A stretch of DNA of 64,000 bases from NCBI RefSeq assembly GCF_900100395.1, contig NZ_FNFB01000002.1, positions 62,001 to 126,000 of the forward strand. Reading direction: 5' to 3'. A program made the position numbers and the translations under genes. Positions 34,273 through 46,320 of this stretch are shown here, in pieces. Below the pieces are notes generated by a model that worked only from the letters and a program-made list of their open reading frames with translations, did no database searches and had not been told where the DNA came from. The stretch is from Nonomuraea maritima. Its GTDB lineage: Bacteria > Actinomycetota > Actinomycetes > Streptosporangiales > Streptosporangiaceae. The first letter of the stretch is position 1, and each line of letters begins with the position of its first letter.

Positions 34273-37200
34273 ATGAGTCTTTCCGGGCTACTTGACCTTG
34301 TTCGCGCCGACCCGAAGCTGACCGCCGCTCTCGAAGAGGGCGGTGACGTCGCGCTCGTCGCGCCGTCCGCGCTGCGGCCGTTCGGTGTGGCCGCGCTGGC
34401 CGCGCACGACCAGCGCACCGTGCTCGCGGTGACCTCGACGGCGCGCGAGGCGGAAGATCTGGCCGCCGCGCTGAGCAGCCTGCTCGAGCCCAGTTCCGTC
34501 GCGGTGTTCCCGGCCTGGGAGACGCTGCCGCACGAGCGGCTCTCGCCGCGCAGCGACACGGTGGGGCAGCGGCTGGCGGTGCTGCGGCGCCTCGCGCACC
34601 CGGTCAAGGGCGATACGGCCGCGGGCCCGCTCAGCGTGATCGTGACGCCTGTGCGGGCGCTGCTGCAGCCGATCGTCAAGGGCCTCGGCGACCTCGAGCC
34701 CATCAGGCTGCGCGCCGGTGACGAGGCCGACCTCGACGAGGTGGTCAAGAAGCTGGTCGACAACGGCTACCACCGGGTCGACATGGTGGAGAAGCGTGGC
34801 GAGGTGGCCGTGCGCGGCGGGCTGCTCGACGTGTTCCCGCCCACCGAGGAGCACCCGCTGCGGCTGGAGTTCTGGGGCGACACGGTCGAGGAGATCCGCT
34901 GGTTCAAGGTGGCCGACCAGCGCTCGCTGGAGGCGGCAGAGGACGGCCTGTTCGCGCCGCCGTGCCGCGAGCTGCTGCTCACCGAGGAGGTGCGCGGCCG
35001 GGCGCGGGAGCTCGCCGAGCAGTACCCGGCGCTGGCCGAGGTGCTCGACCAGCTGGCCGAGGGCATCCCTGTCGAGGGCATGGAGGCGTTCGCGCCCGTG
35101 CTGGCCGGCGAGATGGACCTGCTGATCGACCACCTGCCCGCCAGGTCGGCCGTGTTCGTGTGCGACCCCGAGCGCATCAGGGGCCGCGCGGAGGAGCTCG
35201 TACGCACCTCGCAGGAGTTCCTGGAGGCCTCCTGGATCAACGCCGCGGCCGGCGGCGAGGCCCCGATCGACCTCGGGGCGGCGGCGTTCCGCACGCTGGA
35301 GGAGATCCGCGACCACGCCGACGCGCTCGGGCAGCCCTGGTGGACGATGGCGCCGTTCGGCGGCGGGGTGGAGCTCGACGCGGGCGACTCCGAGGCCTAC
35401 CGCGGCGACACGGCGCGGGCGCTGGCCGACATCAAGACCTGGCTGGCAGAGGAGAAGGCGGTCGTGCTGCTCAGCGAGGGCCACGGCCCGGCCGAGCGCA
35501 TGGTCGAGGTGCTCAAGGGCGTCGACGTGCCCGCCCGCCTGCAGACCTCACTCGACAAGGCGCCGGAGCCGAAGGTCGTGCACATCACGACGGGCCTCAT
35601 CGAGCACGGCTTCATCACCCCTGGGCTCGCCGTCCTCACCCACCTCGACCTCGTCGGGCAGAAGGCGTCCACCAAGGACATGCGCCGCCTGCCCTCGCGC
35701 CGCCGCAACATGGTCGACCCGCTGCAGCTCAAGGTCGGCGACCACGTGGTGCACGAGCAGCACGGAGTCGGCCGCTACGTCGAGATGGTGCAGCGCACGG
35801 TGCAGGGCGCCACCCGCGAGTACCTCGTCATCGAGTACGCCAAGGGCGACCGCCTCTACGTGCCCACCGACCAGCTCGACGAGGTGACCAGGTACGTCGG
35901 CGGCGAGGCGCCCACGCTCAACCGCATGGGCGGCGCCGACTGGGCCAAGGCCAAGTCGCGGGCCAAGAAGGCGGTCAAGGAGATCGCCGGCGAGCTCATC
36001 CGGCTCTACTCCGCCCGCATGGCCTCGCCCGGCCACGCGTTCGGGGCGGACACGCCGTGGCAGCGCGAGATGGAGGACGCCTTCCCGTACGCCGAGACGC
36101 CCGACCAGCTGGAGGCCATCGACGAGGTCAAGCGCGACATGGAGCGCAGCGTCCCGATGGACCGCCTGATCTGCGGTGACGTCGGTTACGGCAAGACCGA
36201 GATCGCGGTGCGGGCGGCGTTCAAGGCGGTCCAGGACGGCAAGCAGGTGGCGCTGCTCGTGCCGACGACGCTGCTGGTGCAGCAGCACCTGTCCACGTTC
36301 GCCGAGCGGTTCTCCAGCTTCCCGATCGAGATCAGGCCGGTCTCGCGTTTCCAGACCGACGGCGAGGTCAAGGGCACCCTCGACGGGCTGCGTACGGGCG
36401 CCGTCGACGTGGTGATCGGCACCCACCGGCTGCTCAGCCCCGAGGTCAGGTTCAAGGACCTCGGGCTGATCATCGTCGACGAGGAGCAGCGGTTCGGCGT
36501 CGAGCACAAGGAGGCCATGAAGCACCTGCGCACACAGGTCGACGTGCTGGCCATGTCGGCCACGCCGATCCCGCGCACGCTGGAGATGGGCCTCACGGGC
36601 ATCCGCGAGATGTCCACGATCCTGACGCCGCCGGAGGAGCGCCACCCGATCCTGACGTTCGTGGGGCCGTACGACGAGAAGCAGATCGCGGCGGCGATCC
36701 GGCGCGAGCTGATGCGCGACGGGCAGATCTTCTTCGTGCACAACCGGGTGGCCTCGATCAACCGGGTCGCCGCGCGGCTGCACGAGCTGGTGCCCGAGGC
36801 GCGCATCGCGGTGGCCCACGGGCAGATGAACGAGCACCAGCTCGAGAAGATCATGGTGGGCTTCTGGGAGCGCGAGTACGACCTGCTCGTCTCCACCACG
36901 ATCGTCGAGTCGGGGCTCGACGTGCCCAACGCCAACACGCTGATCGTCGACCGCGCGGACAACTACGGCCTGTCGCAGCTCCACCAGCTGCGCGGCCGGG
37001 TCGGGCGAGGCAGGGAGCGCGGGTACGCGTACTTCCTGTACCCGCCGGAGAAGCCGCTCACCGAGACCGCGCACGAGCGGCTGGCCACCATCTCGCAGCA
37101 CACCGAGATGGGCGCCGGCATGTACGTCGCCATGAAGGACCTCGAGATCCGTGGCGCGGGCAACGTCCTCGGCGCCGAGCAGTCCGGCTTCATCGCGGGT

Positions 37201-37761
37201 GTCGGCTTCGACCTGTACGTCCGGCTGATGGCCGAGGCCGTGCAGGAGCAGCGGGCCAAGCTGTCCGGCCAGGAGGCGCCGGAGGAGCAGGCCGACGTCA
37301 AGGTGGAGCTGCCCATCAACGCGCACATCCCGCACGACTACGTCACCTCGGAGCGGCTGCGGCTGGAGGCGTACAAGCGGATCGCGGCCATTCTCACGCC
37401 GGCCGACATCGGCGAGGTGCGCGACGAGCTGACCGACCGCTACGGCAGGCCGCCGGTCGAGGTCGACAACCTGCTGGAGGTCGCGCGGTTCCGCATCAAG
37501 GCGCGCACGGCCGGGCTCACCGACGTCACGCTGCAGGGACAGAACATCAAGTTCGGCCCGGCGAGGCTCAAGGAGTCGCAGCAGGTCAGACTCGACCGGC
37601 TGTACAAGAAGGCGGTATACAAGCAGGCGGCCGAGACGCTGCTGGTGCCGGTGCCCAAGACGAAGCCCCTGGGTGGCCAGCCTCTACGCGATCTCGACCT
37701 GCTCAAATGGTGCGGCGACCTGGTCGAGGCCATGTTTCTCGAACCTGCCCGGGTAAGCTAG
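34273..37761 (+). CDS. mfd: Transcription-repair coupling factor Mfd
   Basis: A 1162-residue SF2 translocase that removes RNA polymerase stalled at lesions and recruits UvrA. The N-terminal UvrB-like region ends near residue 330; the CarD-like RNA-polymerase-interacting domain starts at [17 protein letters not shown] (about residue 490). The helicase has Walker [12 protein letters not shown] (about 635), the DEEQ box [11 protein letters not shown], and the translocation motif region [17 protein letters not shown]. The TRCF C-terminal domain that masks UvrA binding completes the protein. An in-frame GTG at 34252 is an alternative start. The mfd-surA-mazG-eno order is conserved in actinobacteria. 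Confidence 0.97.
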   Translation: MSLSGLLDLVRADPKLTAALEEGGDVALVAPSALRPFGVAALAAHDQRTVLAVTSTAREAEDLAAALSSLLEPSSVAVFPAWETLPHERLSPRSDTVGQRLAVLRRLAHPVKGDTAAGPLSVIVTPVRALLQPIVKGLGDLEPIRLRAGDEADLDEVVKKLVDNGYHRVDMVEKRGEVAVRGGLLDVFPPTEEHPLRLEFWGDTVEEIRWFKVADQRSLEAAEDGLFAPPCRELLLTEEVRGRARELAEQYPALAEVLDQLAEGIPVEGMEAFAPVLAGEMDLLIDHLPARSAVFVCDPERIRGRAEELVRTSQEFLEASWINAAAGGEAPIDLGAAAFRTLEEIRDHADALGQPWWTMAPFGGGVELDAGDSEAYRGDTARALADIKTWLAEEKAVVLLSEGHGPAERMVEVLKGVDVPARLQTSLDKAPEPKVVHITTGLIEHGFITPGLAVLTHLDLVGQKASTKDMRRLPSRRRNMVDPLQLKVGDHVVHEQHGVGRYVEMVQRTVQGATREYLVIEYAKGDRLYVPTDQLDEVTRYVGGEAPTLNRMGGADWAKAKSRAKKAVKEIAGELIRLYSARMASPGHAFGADTPWQREMEDAFPYAETPDQLEAIDEVKRDMERSVPMDRLICGDVGYGKTEIAVRAAFKAVQDGKQVALLVPTTLLVQQHLSTFAERFSSFPIEIRPVSRFQTDGEVKGTLDGLRTGAVDVVIGTHRLLSPEVRFKDLGLIIVDEEQRFGVEHKEAMKHLRTQVDVLAMSATPIPRTLEMGLTGIREMSTILTPPEERHPILTFVGPYDEKQIAAAIRRELMRDGQIFFVHNRVASINRVAARLHELVPEARIAVAHGQMNEHQLEKIMVGFWEREYDLLVSTTIVESGLDVPNANTLIVDRADNYGLSQLHQLRGRVGRGRERGYAYFLYPPEKPLTETAHERLATISQHTEMGAGMYVAMKDLEIRGAGNVLGAEQSGFIAGVGFDLYVRLMAEAVQEQRAKLSGQEAPEEQADVKVELPINAHIPHDYVTSERLRLEAYKRIAAILTPADIGEVRDELTDRYGRPPVEVDNLLEVARFRIKARTAGLTDVTLQGQNIKFGPARLKESQQVRLDRLYKKAVYKQAAETLLVPVPKTKPLGGQPLRDLDLLKWCGDLVEAMFLEPARVS

Positions 37762-37790
37762 CGGCGGGTTTCGGTCGGAAAGGGACATAC

Positions 37791-38384
37791 GTGAAGTCGA
37801 TTCGAGTGGCTGCGGCCGTCGCCACGGCGGCCATGGCACTGACCGCCTGCTCCTCGCCCACGCACGCCGGAGCCGCGGCCGTGGTCGGGAGCCAGCGCAT
37901 CTCCACGAGTGAGCTGAACAAGGACACGCAGGACTACCTCGCGGCGCTGAAGAAGGCCAACCTGGACGAGTCGCAGCTCGGCATCCCGGCGACCCAGATC
38001 GTGCTGCAGCGCCTGGTCAACGTGGCCGTTTCCGACCAGATCCTGGAGCGCAACCACGTCCAGGTGACCGAGGGCGAGATCGACGCCGCGCTCAAGGACC
38101 CGGGGCAGTTCCAGTCTCCCGAGATCAACCTGCTCTCCCAGGGCGTCGCGCCCGACGACGCCCGCGCCTACGGCCGAGCGATCGCCGGCCTGACCAAGCT
38201 GCAGCAGCAGTTCGGCGGCGAGGCGGGGTCGCAGCGCCTCGCCCAGGAGTTCAACTCCGTCAAGCCGGTCATCAACCCCCGGTACGGCGTCCAGAACCCC
38301 CAGCGCTCGCAGGAGAACCCGGGGATCTTCGTCGACGCCGGCCGCTTCGGCAAGCTCACCGCGCAGGCAGCGACGCAGGGCTGA
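37791..38384 (+). CDS. SurA N-terminal-domain lipoprotein
   Basis: A lipoprotein of 197 residues. The signal peptide ends at ALTAC, with cysteine near residue 18. The body resembles the SurA N-terminal chaperone domain (VVGSQRISTSELNKDTQDYLAAL, then VSDQILERNHVQVTEGEIDAAL), without a PPIase domain. It probably assists secreted protein folding at the cell surface. GTG 37791 follows AAGGGA. It lies between mfd and mazG, a conserved position. Confidence 0.82.
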   Translation: MKSIRVAAAVATAAMALTACSSPTHAGAAAVVGSQRISTSELNKDTQDYLAALKKANLDESQLGIPATQIVLQRLVNVAVSDQILERNHVQVTEGEIDAALKDPGQFQSPEINLLSQGVAPDDARAYGRAIAGLTKLQQQFGGEAGSQRLAQEFNSVKPVINPRYGVQNPQRSQENPGIFVDAGRFGKLTAQAATQG

Positions 38385-38387
38385 CCG

Positions 38388-40723
<2,336 letters not shown>

Positions 40724-40910
40724 TTTCGACTACGTCCCACTCCATGGTGACGGCGCCCCGTGCGAGGGAGCTGCCGTCACCTGGAGGAGCGTAGGGAGCG
40801 AAGCGACCGGAGCGGGGGAAGGTGACGGCATTCAGGAGCGACCGAGCCGGCCTCGCGGAGCGAGGCCGGGTGAACGCTGTCTCGCGGTGCGAGGGGAGCG
40901 GTGAGGGCCG
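40724..40910. other. Intergenic region with 10-bp hairpin after eno
   Basis: A perfect stem CCGGCCTCGC (40847-40856) / GCGAGGCCGG (40860-40869) with a GGA loop lies in this 187-bp gap. The flanks contain further AGCGAAGCGACCGGAGCG-type short repeats. The hairpin may attenuate or end eno transcription before divIC. No gene is seen. Confidence 0.45.
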
Positions 40911-41330
40911 ATGACGACCAAGAAGCCGCAGCTCACCGGCCGGGCCGCCATTCTGGCCGTCGTGGTCTGCGCGATCGCGATGAGCCTCGCCTATCCGGTG
41001 CGTGAATACATCAGCCTGCGCCGGAGCATCGCGGAGTTGCGGGCGGAGAAAGCCAGGGTGGAGGCCGAGCGGCAGGCGCTGCTGGCCCGCGACCGGCAGA
41101 GCGACGACCCCAACTGGATCAAGAAGACGGCCAAGGAACGGCTGCACTTCTGCGGTCCTGGCGAGAAGTGTTACGTGGTGATGGAGTCCGACCGCACGCA
41201 GCAGCACGCGGCCGAGAAGCAGCAGGCGGCGGCGCCGCCGTGGTATCAGACGCTCTGGGACTCGGTGGAGGCCGCCGACAGGGGCACCGGGCGCAGGGCG
41301 GTCACCGGGAAGGAAACCGTTGGACAGTAA
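40911..41330 (+). CDS. Septum formation initiator, FtsB/DivIC family
   Basis: A bitopic protein of 139 residues: short cytoplasmic N-terminus, one membrane helix (about 13-29), and an extracytoplasmic coiled coil (SLRRSIAELRAEKARVEAERQALL) followed by the family motif DDPNWIKKTAKERLHFCGPGE. It should join the FtsQ-L-B-like complex that activates septal cell-wall synthesis. ATG 40911 is used. The eno-divIC-DUF501-ppx order is conserved in actinobacteria. Confidence 0.9.
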   Translation: MTTKKPQLTGRAAILAVVVCAIAMSLAYPVREYISLRRSIAELRAEKARVEAERQALLARDRQSDDPNWIKKTAKERLHFCGPGEKCYVVMESDRTQQHAAEKQQAAAPPWYQTLWDSVEAADRGTGRRAVTGKETVGQ

Positions 41331-41808
41331 AGACGCCGAGATCGTGCAGCGGCAGCTCGGCCGCCCGCCGAGGGGGTTGCGCGGCGTGGCCCACCGCTGC
41401 CCGTGCGGCAACCCCGACGTGGTGGAGACCGCGCCGCGGCTGCCTGACGGCTCGCCCTTCCCGACGCTGTTCTACCTGACGTGCCCGAAGGCGGCCTCGG
41501 CCATCGGCACGCTGGAGGGTTCGGGGCTGATGCGCGAGATGCAGGCGCGGCTGGCCACCGACCCCGACCTCGCGGCCGCGTACCGCGCGGCTCATGACGA
41601 CTACGTCGCCCGGCGCGACAAGGCCGCCGAGGAGTCGGGCGTGGCGCCGCTGCCGCGCGACATGCAGAGCACGGGGGGCATGCCGGAGCGGGTCAAGTGC
41701 CTGCACGCGCTCGTCGCGCACGAGCTGGCGGTGCCCGGCGCCAACCCGATCGGCAGGGAGGCGCTCGACGCCCTCCCCGAGTGGTGGAGTGACGGACCAT
41801 GCGCGTAG
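41320..41808 (+). CDS. DUF501 family protein
   Basis: A protein of 162 residues with the DUF501 features: VQRQLGRPPRGLRGVAHRCPCGNPDVV with a CPCG motif, FPTLFYLTCPKAASAIGTLE, and MPERVKCLHALVAHELA near the C-terminus. The clustered Cys and His suggest metal binding. TTG 41320 overlaps the divIC stop by 11 bp and has AAGGAA upstream. It overlaps ppx by 10 bp. The function is unknown, but the genomic link to divIC and ppx is strongly conserved. Confidence 0.88.
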   Translation: MDSKDAEIVQRQLGRPPRGLRGVAHRCPCGNPDVVETAPRLPDGSPFPTLFYLTCPKAASAIGTLEGSGLMREMQARLATDPDLAAAYRAAHDDYVARRDKAAEESGVAPLPRDMQSTGGMPERVKCLHALVAHELAVPGANPIGREALDALPEWWSDGPCA

Positions 41809-42746
41809 CCGCCATCGACTGCGGCACCAATTCCGTACGGTTGCTGGTCGCCGACGTACGCGACAACGAGATCGTCGACGTCGAGCGGCGGATGGAGATC
41901 GTCCGGCTGGGTGAGGGCGTCGACCGCACCGGCAGGCTGGCTTCCGACGCGCTGGAGCGTACGTTCGCGGCGATGCGCTCCTACCAGGAGCTCATCGAGC
42001 GGCACGGCGCGGTGGCGACGCGGGTGGTGGCCACGAGCGCGACCCGTGACGCGGCCAACCGCGACGAGTTCGTCGCGGGGGTGCGCGGCATCTTCGGGGT
42101 CGAGCCGGAGGTGGTGTCCGGGTCGGAAGAGGCCGAGCTGTCGTTCACGGGGGCGACGAAGGGCCTGCTGCGGCTGTCGCCGGAGACCGAGCGGCCGGAG
42201 GGTCCGCTGCCGCCGTTCCTGGTGGTGGACATCGGCGGCGGGTCGACGGAGTTCGTGGTCGGCGCCGAGCACGCCGAGGCGGCGCTGTCGGTCGACATCG
42301 GCTGCGTCCGTCTGACCGAGCGGCATCTGCGCGACGCGGGCGACCCGCCGTCGGCGGTCGCCCTGGAGGCGGTGGTGGCCGACATCGAGGCCGCGCTCGA
42401 CCGCGTCGAGGCGGCGGTTCCGGTACGGAAGGCGCACACGCTGGTGGGCCTCGCGGGTTCGGTCACGACGGTCGCGGGCATCGCGCTCGACCTGCCGGAG
42501 TACGACTCGGCGCGGATCCACCACTCGCGCGTCTCGGCGGAGCAGGTGCACGAGGTGACCCGGCGGCTGCTGGCGATGACGCACGGTGAGCGGGCCGAGG
42601 TGCCGGTGATGCACCCGGGGAGAGTGGACGTGATCGGCGTCGGCTCGCTGATCCTCGACCGCATCGTCCGCCGGTTCGGATTTTCGCAGGTCGTCGTGAG
42701 TGAACACGACATTCTTGACGGAATCGCGTGGTCTATAACTCGATAA
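41799..42746 (+). CDS. ppx: Ppx/GppA exopolyphosphatase
   Basis: A protein of 315 residues from the actin/Hsp70 ATPase fold. Motifs are AAIDCGTNSVRLLVAD, the SGSEEAELSF loop, VVDIGGGSTEFVVG, and the later GLAGSVTTVAGIAL. It lacks the C-terminal HD domain of the E. coli enzyme, as is usual in actinobacteria. It cleaves terminal phosphate from polyphosphate or acts on pppGpp, opposing the ppk product encoded 34 kb upstream. ATG 41799 overlaps DUF501. Confidence 0.92.
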   Translation: MRVAAIDCGTNSVRLLVADVRDNEIVDVERRMEIVRLGEGVDRTGRLASDALERTFAAMRSYQELIERHGAVATRVVATSATRDAANRDEFVAGVRGIFGVEPEVVSGSEEAELSFTGATKGLLRLSPETERPEGPLPPFLVVDIGGGSTEFVVGAEHAEAALSVDIGCVRLTERHLRDAGDPPSAVALEAVVADIEAALDRVEAAVPVRKAHTLVGLAGSVTTVAGIALDLPEYDSARIHHSRVSAEQVHEVTRRLLAMTHGERAEVPVMHPGRVDVIGVGSLILDRIVRRFGFSQVVVSEHDILDGIAWSITR

Positions 42747-42919
42747 TAGGAAATATCCGGACAAACCTCCTCTGAGGATCCGTGTTGAGCGGGTAACCAT
42801 TAATGTGATTAGGTGAAGATGCATTACGGGGGCTTTGTCATATCGCTGTGCGCAGAAGGCGCCGGCGTGGCGACCGTTCCCGAGCGCGTCTCTTCCCCCA
42901 CGGAATGGAGCACTCTCAC

Positions 42920-44041
42920 ATGGTTTCCGCTGCGTTAGTACGTAGGGCCGCCGCTTTCAGCGCGTCGGCCGCAGTGCTCGCAACCCTGTCCGCAGGCCTC
43001 GTAGCCGGTCCCGCCAGCGCGGCGACCGGCAAGGCGCCCAAGGTCACGGCCTCCACGCCGGCGGCCGCGCCCGCGGACTTCGAAGGCAGCTGCCCGGCCA
43101 CGGTCAACTTCTCGTCGACCATCAAGGTGCCGGTCAAGGGCAAGACCGTGCTGGCCTACCGCTGGCTGCACGGTGACGGGTCCAAGAGCAAGGTCCAGAC
43201 GGTCAAGCTCACGGGCAAGGGCGTCAAGTCGGTGAAGGTCAAGCAGGCCATCACCTTCAAGGACGACGTCAAGGGCTGGGAGGCCATCCAGGTCCTCGCC
43301 CCGGTGAAGTTCACCTCGAAGAAGGGCAGCTTCTCGGTCGACTGCAAGACGCCCGTGAAGCCCCGTACGCACCTCGACGTGAACGTCAAGGCCCGCGCCT
43401 GGGCGACCCCGAGCTCGTACACCGGCTACTGCACCCCCAGCACCAAGATCGGCTTCGTCGGCCTCATCCAGACGAACCGTCCGGCGCTGGTGCGGTACCG
43501 CTGGCTGCTCAACGGCCACGTGGCCGACTACGGCACGGTGAAGGTCCGCGACTCCCGCAAGGTGGGCTTCGCCTTCACGCCGCGTCACAGCGAGCGTGGC
43601 TGGGCGCAGCTGCAGGTCCTGGGCTCGAACGGCACGTACTCCAACCGGGCCGGCTACAAGGTCTCGTGCAAGAGCTACGAGGCTCCCTCCACCGACGTGG
43701 ACGCCTCGATCTCGGTGACGAGCGGCAGTGACTGCACCGTTCGCTCCACCGGCTCGGCCCGGACGAGCGGCCCCGGCCGCGTCGGCTACACCTGGTACGT
43801 GAACGGCACCCAGGTGTCCAGCGGCCAGACGTACGCTCCCCGTGGTCGTAGCACGGTCAGCATCCCGGGGTTCTCCACCAAGGTGACGGGCAACGCCGTC
43901 AAGGGCGGTGTCGTGACGCTGTCGGTGACGACCGCGCACGGCAGTGACACCGCGAGCGAGCGTTACGCCCCCTGCGGTGTGACGACCCAGAGCGAGGTGC
44001 CCGACACGTCGAAGACGATCGGCTCGCACGTCATCGGCTGA
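42920..44041 (+). CDS. Secreted protein with three Ig-like repeat domains
   Basis: An exported protein of 373 residues. The signal peptide runs to about residue 37, with PASA before the mature ATGKAPK. Three similar domains of about 85-100 residues follow. Each contains a central (Y/V)RYRW- or YTWYVNG-type strand. A cysteine near each end (EGSC...VDC, GYC...VSC, SDC...APC) suggests one disulfide per domain. GGAG at 42907-42910 supports ATG 42920. The sixth codon is TTA (42935-42937), rare in this genome. No enzymatic motif is visible; a surface or matrix protein is plausible. A strong terminator follows. Confidence 0.8.
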   Translation: MVSAALVRRAAAFSASAAVLATLSAGLVAGPASAATGKAPKVTASTPAAAPADFEGSCPATVNFSSTIKVPVKGKTVLAYRWLHGDGSKSKVQTVKLTGKGVKSVKVKQAITFKDDVKGWEAIQVLAPVKFTSKKGSFSVDCKTPVKPRTHLDVNVKARAWATPSSYTGYCTPSTKIGFVGLIQTNRPALVRYRWLLNGHVADYGTVKVRDSRKVGFAFTPRHSERGWAQLQVLGSNGTYSNRAGYKVSCKSYEAPSTDVDASISVTSGSDCTVRSTGSARTSGPGRVGYTWYVNGTQVSSGQTYAPRGRSTVSIPGFSTKVTGNAVKGGVVTLSVTTAHGSDTASERYAPCGVTTQSEVPDTSKTIGSHVIG

Positions 44042-44084
44042 CCATCGCGACAGTTGATCGCTTGAGCATGTGAGCTCGGGCAGG

Positions 44085-44122
44085 ACCGGGTGTGGCCTTC
44101 TGGCCGCACCCGGTTCTCTTTT
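44085..44122 (+). terminator. Intrinsic terminator after the secreted protein gene
   Basis: ACCGGGTGTGGCC (44085-44097) pairs with GGCCGCACCCGGT (44102-44114), one G-U, across a TTCT loop, followed by TCTCTTTT. It is the clearest Rho-independent terminator in the window. Confidence 0.9.
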
Positions 44123-44127
44123 GATTG

Positions 44128-44152
44128 CACTACTGCGCTTAGCGCAGTAGTG
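44128..44152. promoter_or_regulatory. Perfect 25-bp palindrome, likely PadR operator
   Basis: CACTACTGCGC (44128-44138), TTA, GCGCAGTAGTG (44142-44152). It ends nine bases before the padR GTG and overlaps the TAGTGT -10 box (44148-44153). PadR repressors commonly bind such palindromes in their own promoter. Confidence 0.8.
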
Positions 44153-44160
44153 TGCTTCGC

Positions 44161-44484
44161 GTGGACGGTAGTCAGCTGCTCAAGGGTGTGCTGGATCTCG
44201 CCGTGCTGGCCGTGCTCAAGGAGCGCGACGGCTACGGCTACGACGTGGTGCGCAGGTTGAGGGAGGCCGGTCTCGAGGAGGTCGGCGACGCCTCCGTCTA
44301 CGGCACGCTCCGCCGCCTGTACAAGGCGGGTGCGCTGACCTCCTACGTGGTGGCCTCCGACGAGGGGCCGCATCGCAAGTACTACGGGCTCAACGATGTC
44401 GGCCGCAGCATGTACGCCTCCTCGGCCACGACCTGGGCCGCCTTCTCGGCCACCATGGCATCCCTGCTCAAGGAGACAGAATGA
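44161..44484 (+). CDS. PadR-family transcriptional regulator
   Basis: A PadR winged-helix regulator of 107 residues: [48 protein letters not shown], and [20 protein letters not shown] 44161 is preferred over GTG 44152 because a TAGTGT box lies exactly seven bases upstream and the family begins at this point. The promoter is covered by a 25-bp palindrome, indicating autoregulation. It overlaps the next gene by ATGA and forms the common PadR-HAAS pair. Confidence 0.92.
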   Translation: MDGSQLLKGVLDLAVLAVLKERDGYGYDVVRRLREAGLEEVGDASVYGTLRRLYKAGALTSYVVASDEGPHRKYYGLNDVGRSMYASSATTWAAFSATMASLLKETE

Positions 44485-45404
44485 CCCCCGACCAGTACGC
44501 ACGTGCCGTACGCGACGCCCTGGCGGACCATCCCGACCGGGAGGAGCTGCTGGAGGACCTCGACGACCACCTCGCCGAGATCGCCGCGGAGTCGGACCAG
44601 CCGATCGAGGAGCGGCTCGGGCCGCCGCAGGCGTACGCGGAGGAGCTGGCCGCCGCGTACGGGGAGCGCCCGCGACGGGGACGCACGAGCCTGAGGGGGC
44701 GGCTCGCGGGGGCGCACGCCCGCTTGATGGCTCAGGCGCCCTACCGTGCCCTTGCGGGCTTCCTGCCGGAGCTCCGGCCCGGGTGGTGGGTGCTGCGCGG
44801 CTACCTGCTGGCGACGCTGCTGCTGGTGGTGGCCGGCGACGGCGGGCTCGTCCCAGGCGACGTCGCCGGCTGGGTGGTGGTCGCGGCCCTCGTCCTCGTC
44901 TCGGTGTGGTTCGGCAGGCGCACCGCGGGCGGGCGGGTGGGCGGGCGGAGCAGGGGCCGGGTGACGGCGACGGCCGCCCTCGTCGCCAACGGGCTGGCGG
45001 TGGTGACCCTCCTGGCGCAGGTCGAGGCGGCCGATTCGGTGTCCGGCCGCACGCAGGTCGCCACCGCCCGTCCCGAGGTCTGGATGCGCAACACCTCGGG
45101 CGACGGCGTCTACAACATCAGGCCTTACGCCAAGGACGGCACCCCGCTGACCGGCGTCTACCTGTACGACCAGGACGGCAACCCGCTCATCACCCGCCCG
45201 GAGCAGTACGGCTTCACGGTCGACCGCTCGTGCGGGGAGCCGGTGCTCAACCGCTACCCGTTGCCGCTGGTCGATCGGCGCTCCTCCTACGAGGCGCGGA
45301 CGAGCACGCCCACTCCGCCGACGTGCCCGACACCGACGGCCGAGCCGACGACGTCCGCGACGCCCACCGCGACGGCCACCCCGGCGCCCTCGTCCACCCG
45401 GTAG
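44481..45404 (+). CDS. PadR-associated HAAS-domain membrane protein
   Basis: A protein of 307 residues. The N-terminus is a HAAS-type domain ([24 protein letters not shown]... [19 protein letters not shown]), found next to PadR genes. Three hydrophobic segments follow (about 110-190). The C-terminal ~110 residues are likely outside and end in a Thr/Pro-rich tail. It is translationally coupled to padR. Proteins of this type are thought to work with the PadR partner, possibly by sensing at the membrane. The extracellular part is not recognised. Confidence 0.78.
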   Translation: MTPDQYARAVRDALADHPDREELLEDLDDHLAEIAAESDQPIEERLGPPQAYAEELAAAYGERPRRGRTSLRGRLAGAHARLMAQAPYRALAGFLPELRPGWWVLRGYLLATLLLVVAGDGGLVPGDVAGWVVVAALVLVSVWFGRRTAGGRVGGRSRGRVTATAALVANGLAVVTLLAQVEAADSVSGRTQVATARPEVWMRNTSGDGVYNIRPYAKDGTPLTGVYLYDQDGNPLITRPEQYGFTVDRSCGEPVLNRYPLPLVDRRSSYEARTSTPTPPTCPTPTAEPTTSATPTATATPAPSSTR

Positions 45405-45430
45405 CGGGCGGATGCGGCACCATCGATGTC

Positions 45431-46225
45431 ATGAGCTTCGTACCCCCGGGCACCGGCTGGCCCGACGACCCGGCGACCCCTGACACCCCGGTCGCTCACG
45501 ACCCCGAGGACGTGCGCAGGCTCGCCTCCGGCAGCGACGCGCTCGGGGAGCTCACGGCCAGGCAGTCCGTCTGCCGTGCCTGCCCTCGCCTGGTCGAGTG
45601 GCGCGAGGAGGTCGCCCGGGTGAAGCGGCGCGCGTTCGCGAACGAGACGTACTGGGGCCGTCCCGTTCCCGGCTGGGGCGACGAGCAGCCGCGGATCCTG
45701 GTGGTCGGGCTGGCCCCGGCCGCTCACGGGGGCAACAGGACCGGGCGCATCTTCACCGGCGACCGCAGCGGCGACTGGCTGTTCGCCTCCCTCCACCGCT
45801 GCGGCCTCGCCTCCCAGCCGACCAGCACCCACGCGGGCGACGGGCTGAAGCTCCTCGGCGTGCGCGTGATGGCGCCCGTGCGCTGCGCGCCGCCCGCGAA
45901 CAAGCCGACGCCGGCCGAGAAGGCCGCGTGCCGGCCGTGGCTGGCGCGAGAGCTCGACCTCGTGGGCGACGGCGTACGGGTGATCGTGGCGCTCGGCGGC
46001 TATGCCTGGCAGGCGGTGTGGCCCGTGCTGAAGGAGGCCGGCTACGAGCTGCCGCCGGGCCGCCCGCCGTTCGGCCACGGGGCCGAGGTCGAGCTGCGCC
46101 GCGCGGGCGCGCCGGTGACGCTCCTCGGCTGCTACCACCCGAGCCAGCAGAACACCTTCACCGGCCGGGTCACCGCCCAGATGCTGGACGACGTCTTCAC
46201 CAAGGCCAGGTCACTGGCTGTGTGA
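45431..46225 (+). CDS. Uracil-DNA glycosylase, family 5 (UdgB-like)
   Basis: A protein of 264 residues in the uracil-DNA glycosylase superfamily. [26 protein letters not shown] is motif A with alanine where family 1 has the catalytic aspartate, as in family 5 enzymes, and [12 protein letters not shown] is motif B. Four cysteines (CRAC, and later positions) fit the family iron-sulfur cluster. It excises uracil, and in family 5 also hypoxanthine-type bases, from DNA. ATG 45431 has no obvious Shine-Dalgarno sequence. Confidence 0.88.
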   Translation: MSFVPPGTGWPDDPATPDTPVAHDPEDVRRLASGSDALGELTARQSVCRACPRLVEWREEVARVKRRAFANETYWGRPVPGWGDEQPRILVVGLAPAAHGGNRTGRIFTGDRSGDWLFASLHRCGLASQPTSTHAGDGLKLLGVRVMAPVRCAPPANKPTPAEKAACRPWLARELDLVGDGVRVIVALGGYAWQAVWPVLKEAGYELPPGRPPFGHGAEVELRRAGAPVTLLGCYHPSQQNTFTGRVTAQMLDDVFTKARSLAV

Positions 46226-46275
46226 CGCGTCCCACCATCCCGTCGTTGGATTCGTCGAACGGCCTTGACGTAAGC

Positions 46276-46293
46276 TTGTGAATGCTTTCACAA
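46276..46293. promoter_or_regulatory. Rex operator (ROP) upstream of ndh
   Basis: TTGTGAATGCTTTCACAA is an exact match to the Rex consensus TTGTGAA-N4-TTCACAA, extended by one more pair on each side (GC...GC). TTGACG at 46265-46270 may be the -35. Rex senses NADH/NAD+ and is known to repress ndh in Streptomyces. Confidence 0.92.
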
Positions 46294-46320
46294 GCACTCC
46301 ACGAGGGATGGGGCCTCAGG

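Noticed and set aside
35548..37335. Open frame of about 595 codons antisense to mfd
   Set aside because: Mfd is unambiguous on the plus strand; the antisense frame is a shadow.
42747..42919. Riboswitch upstream of the secreted protein gene
   Set aside because: No known riboswitch core motif or convincing set of stems was found.
42813..42938. Leader ORF of 41 codons overlapping the secreted protein start, with TAATGT six bases upstream
   Set aside because: The frame has no conserved feature and the main gene has its own ribosome binding site; it may be a real leader ORF but I cannot support it.
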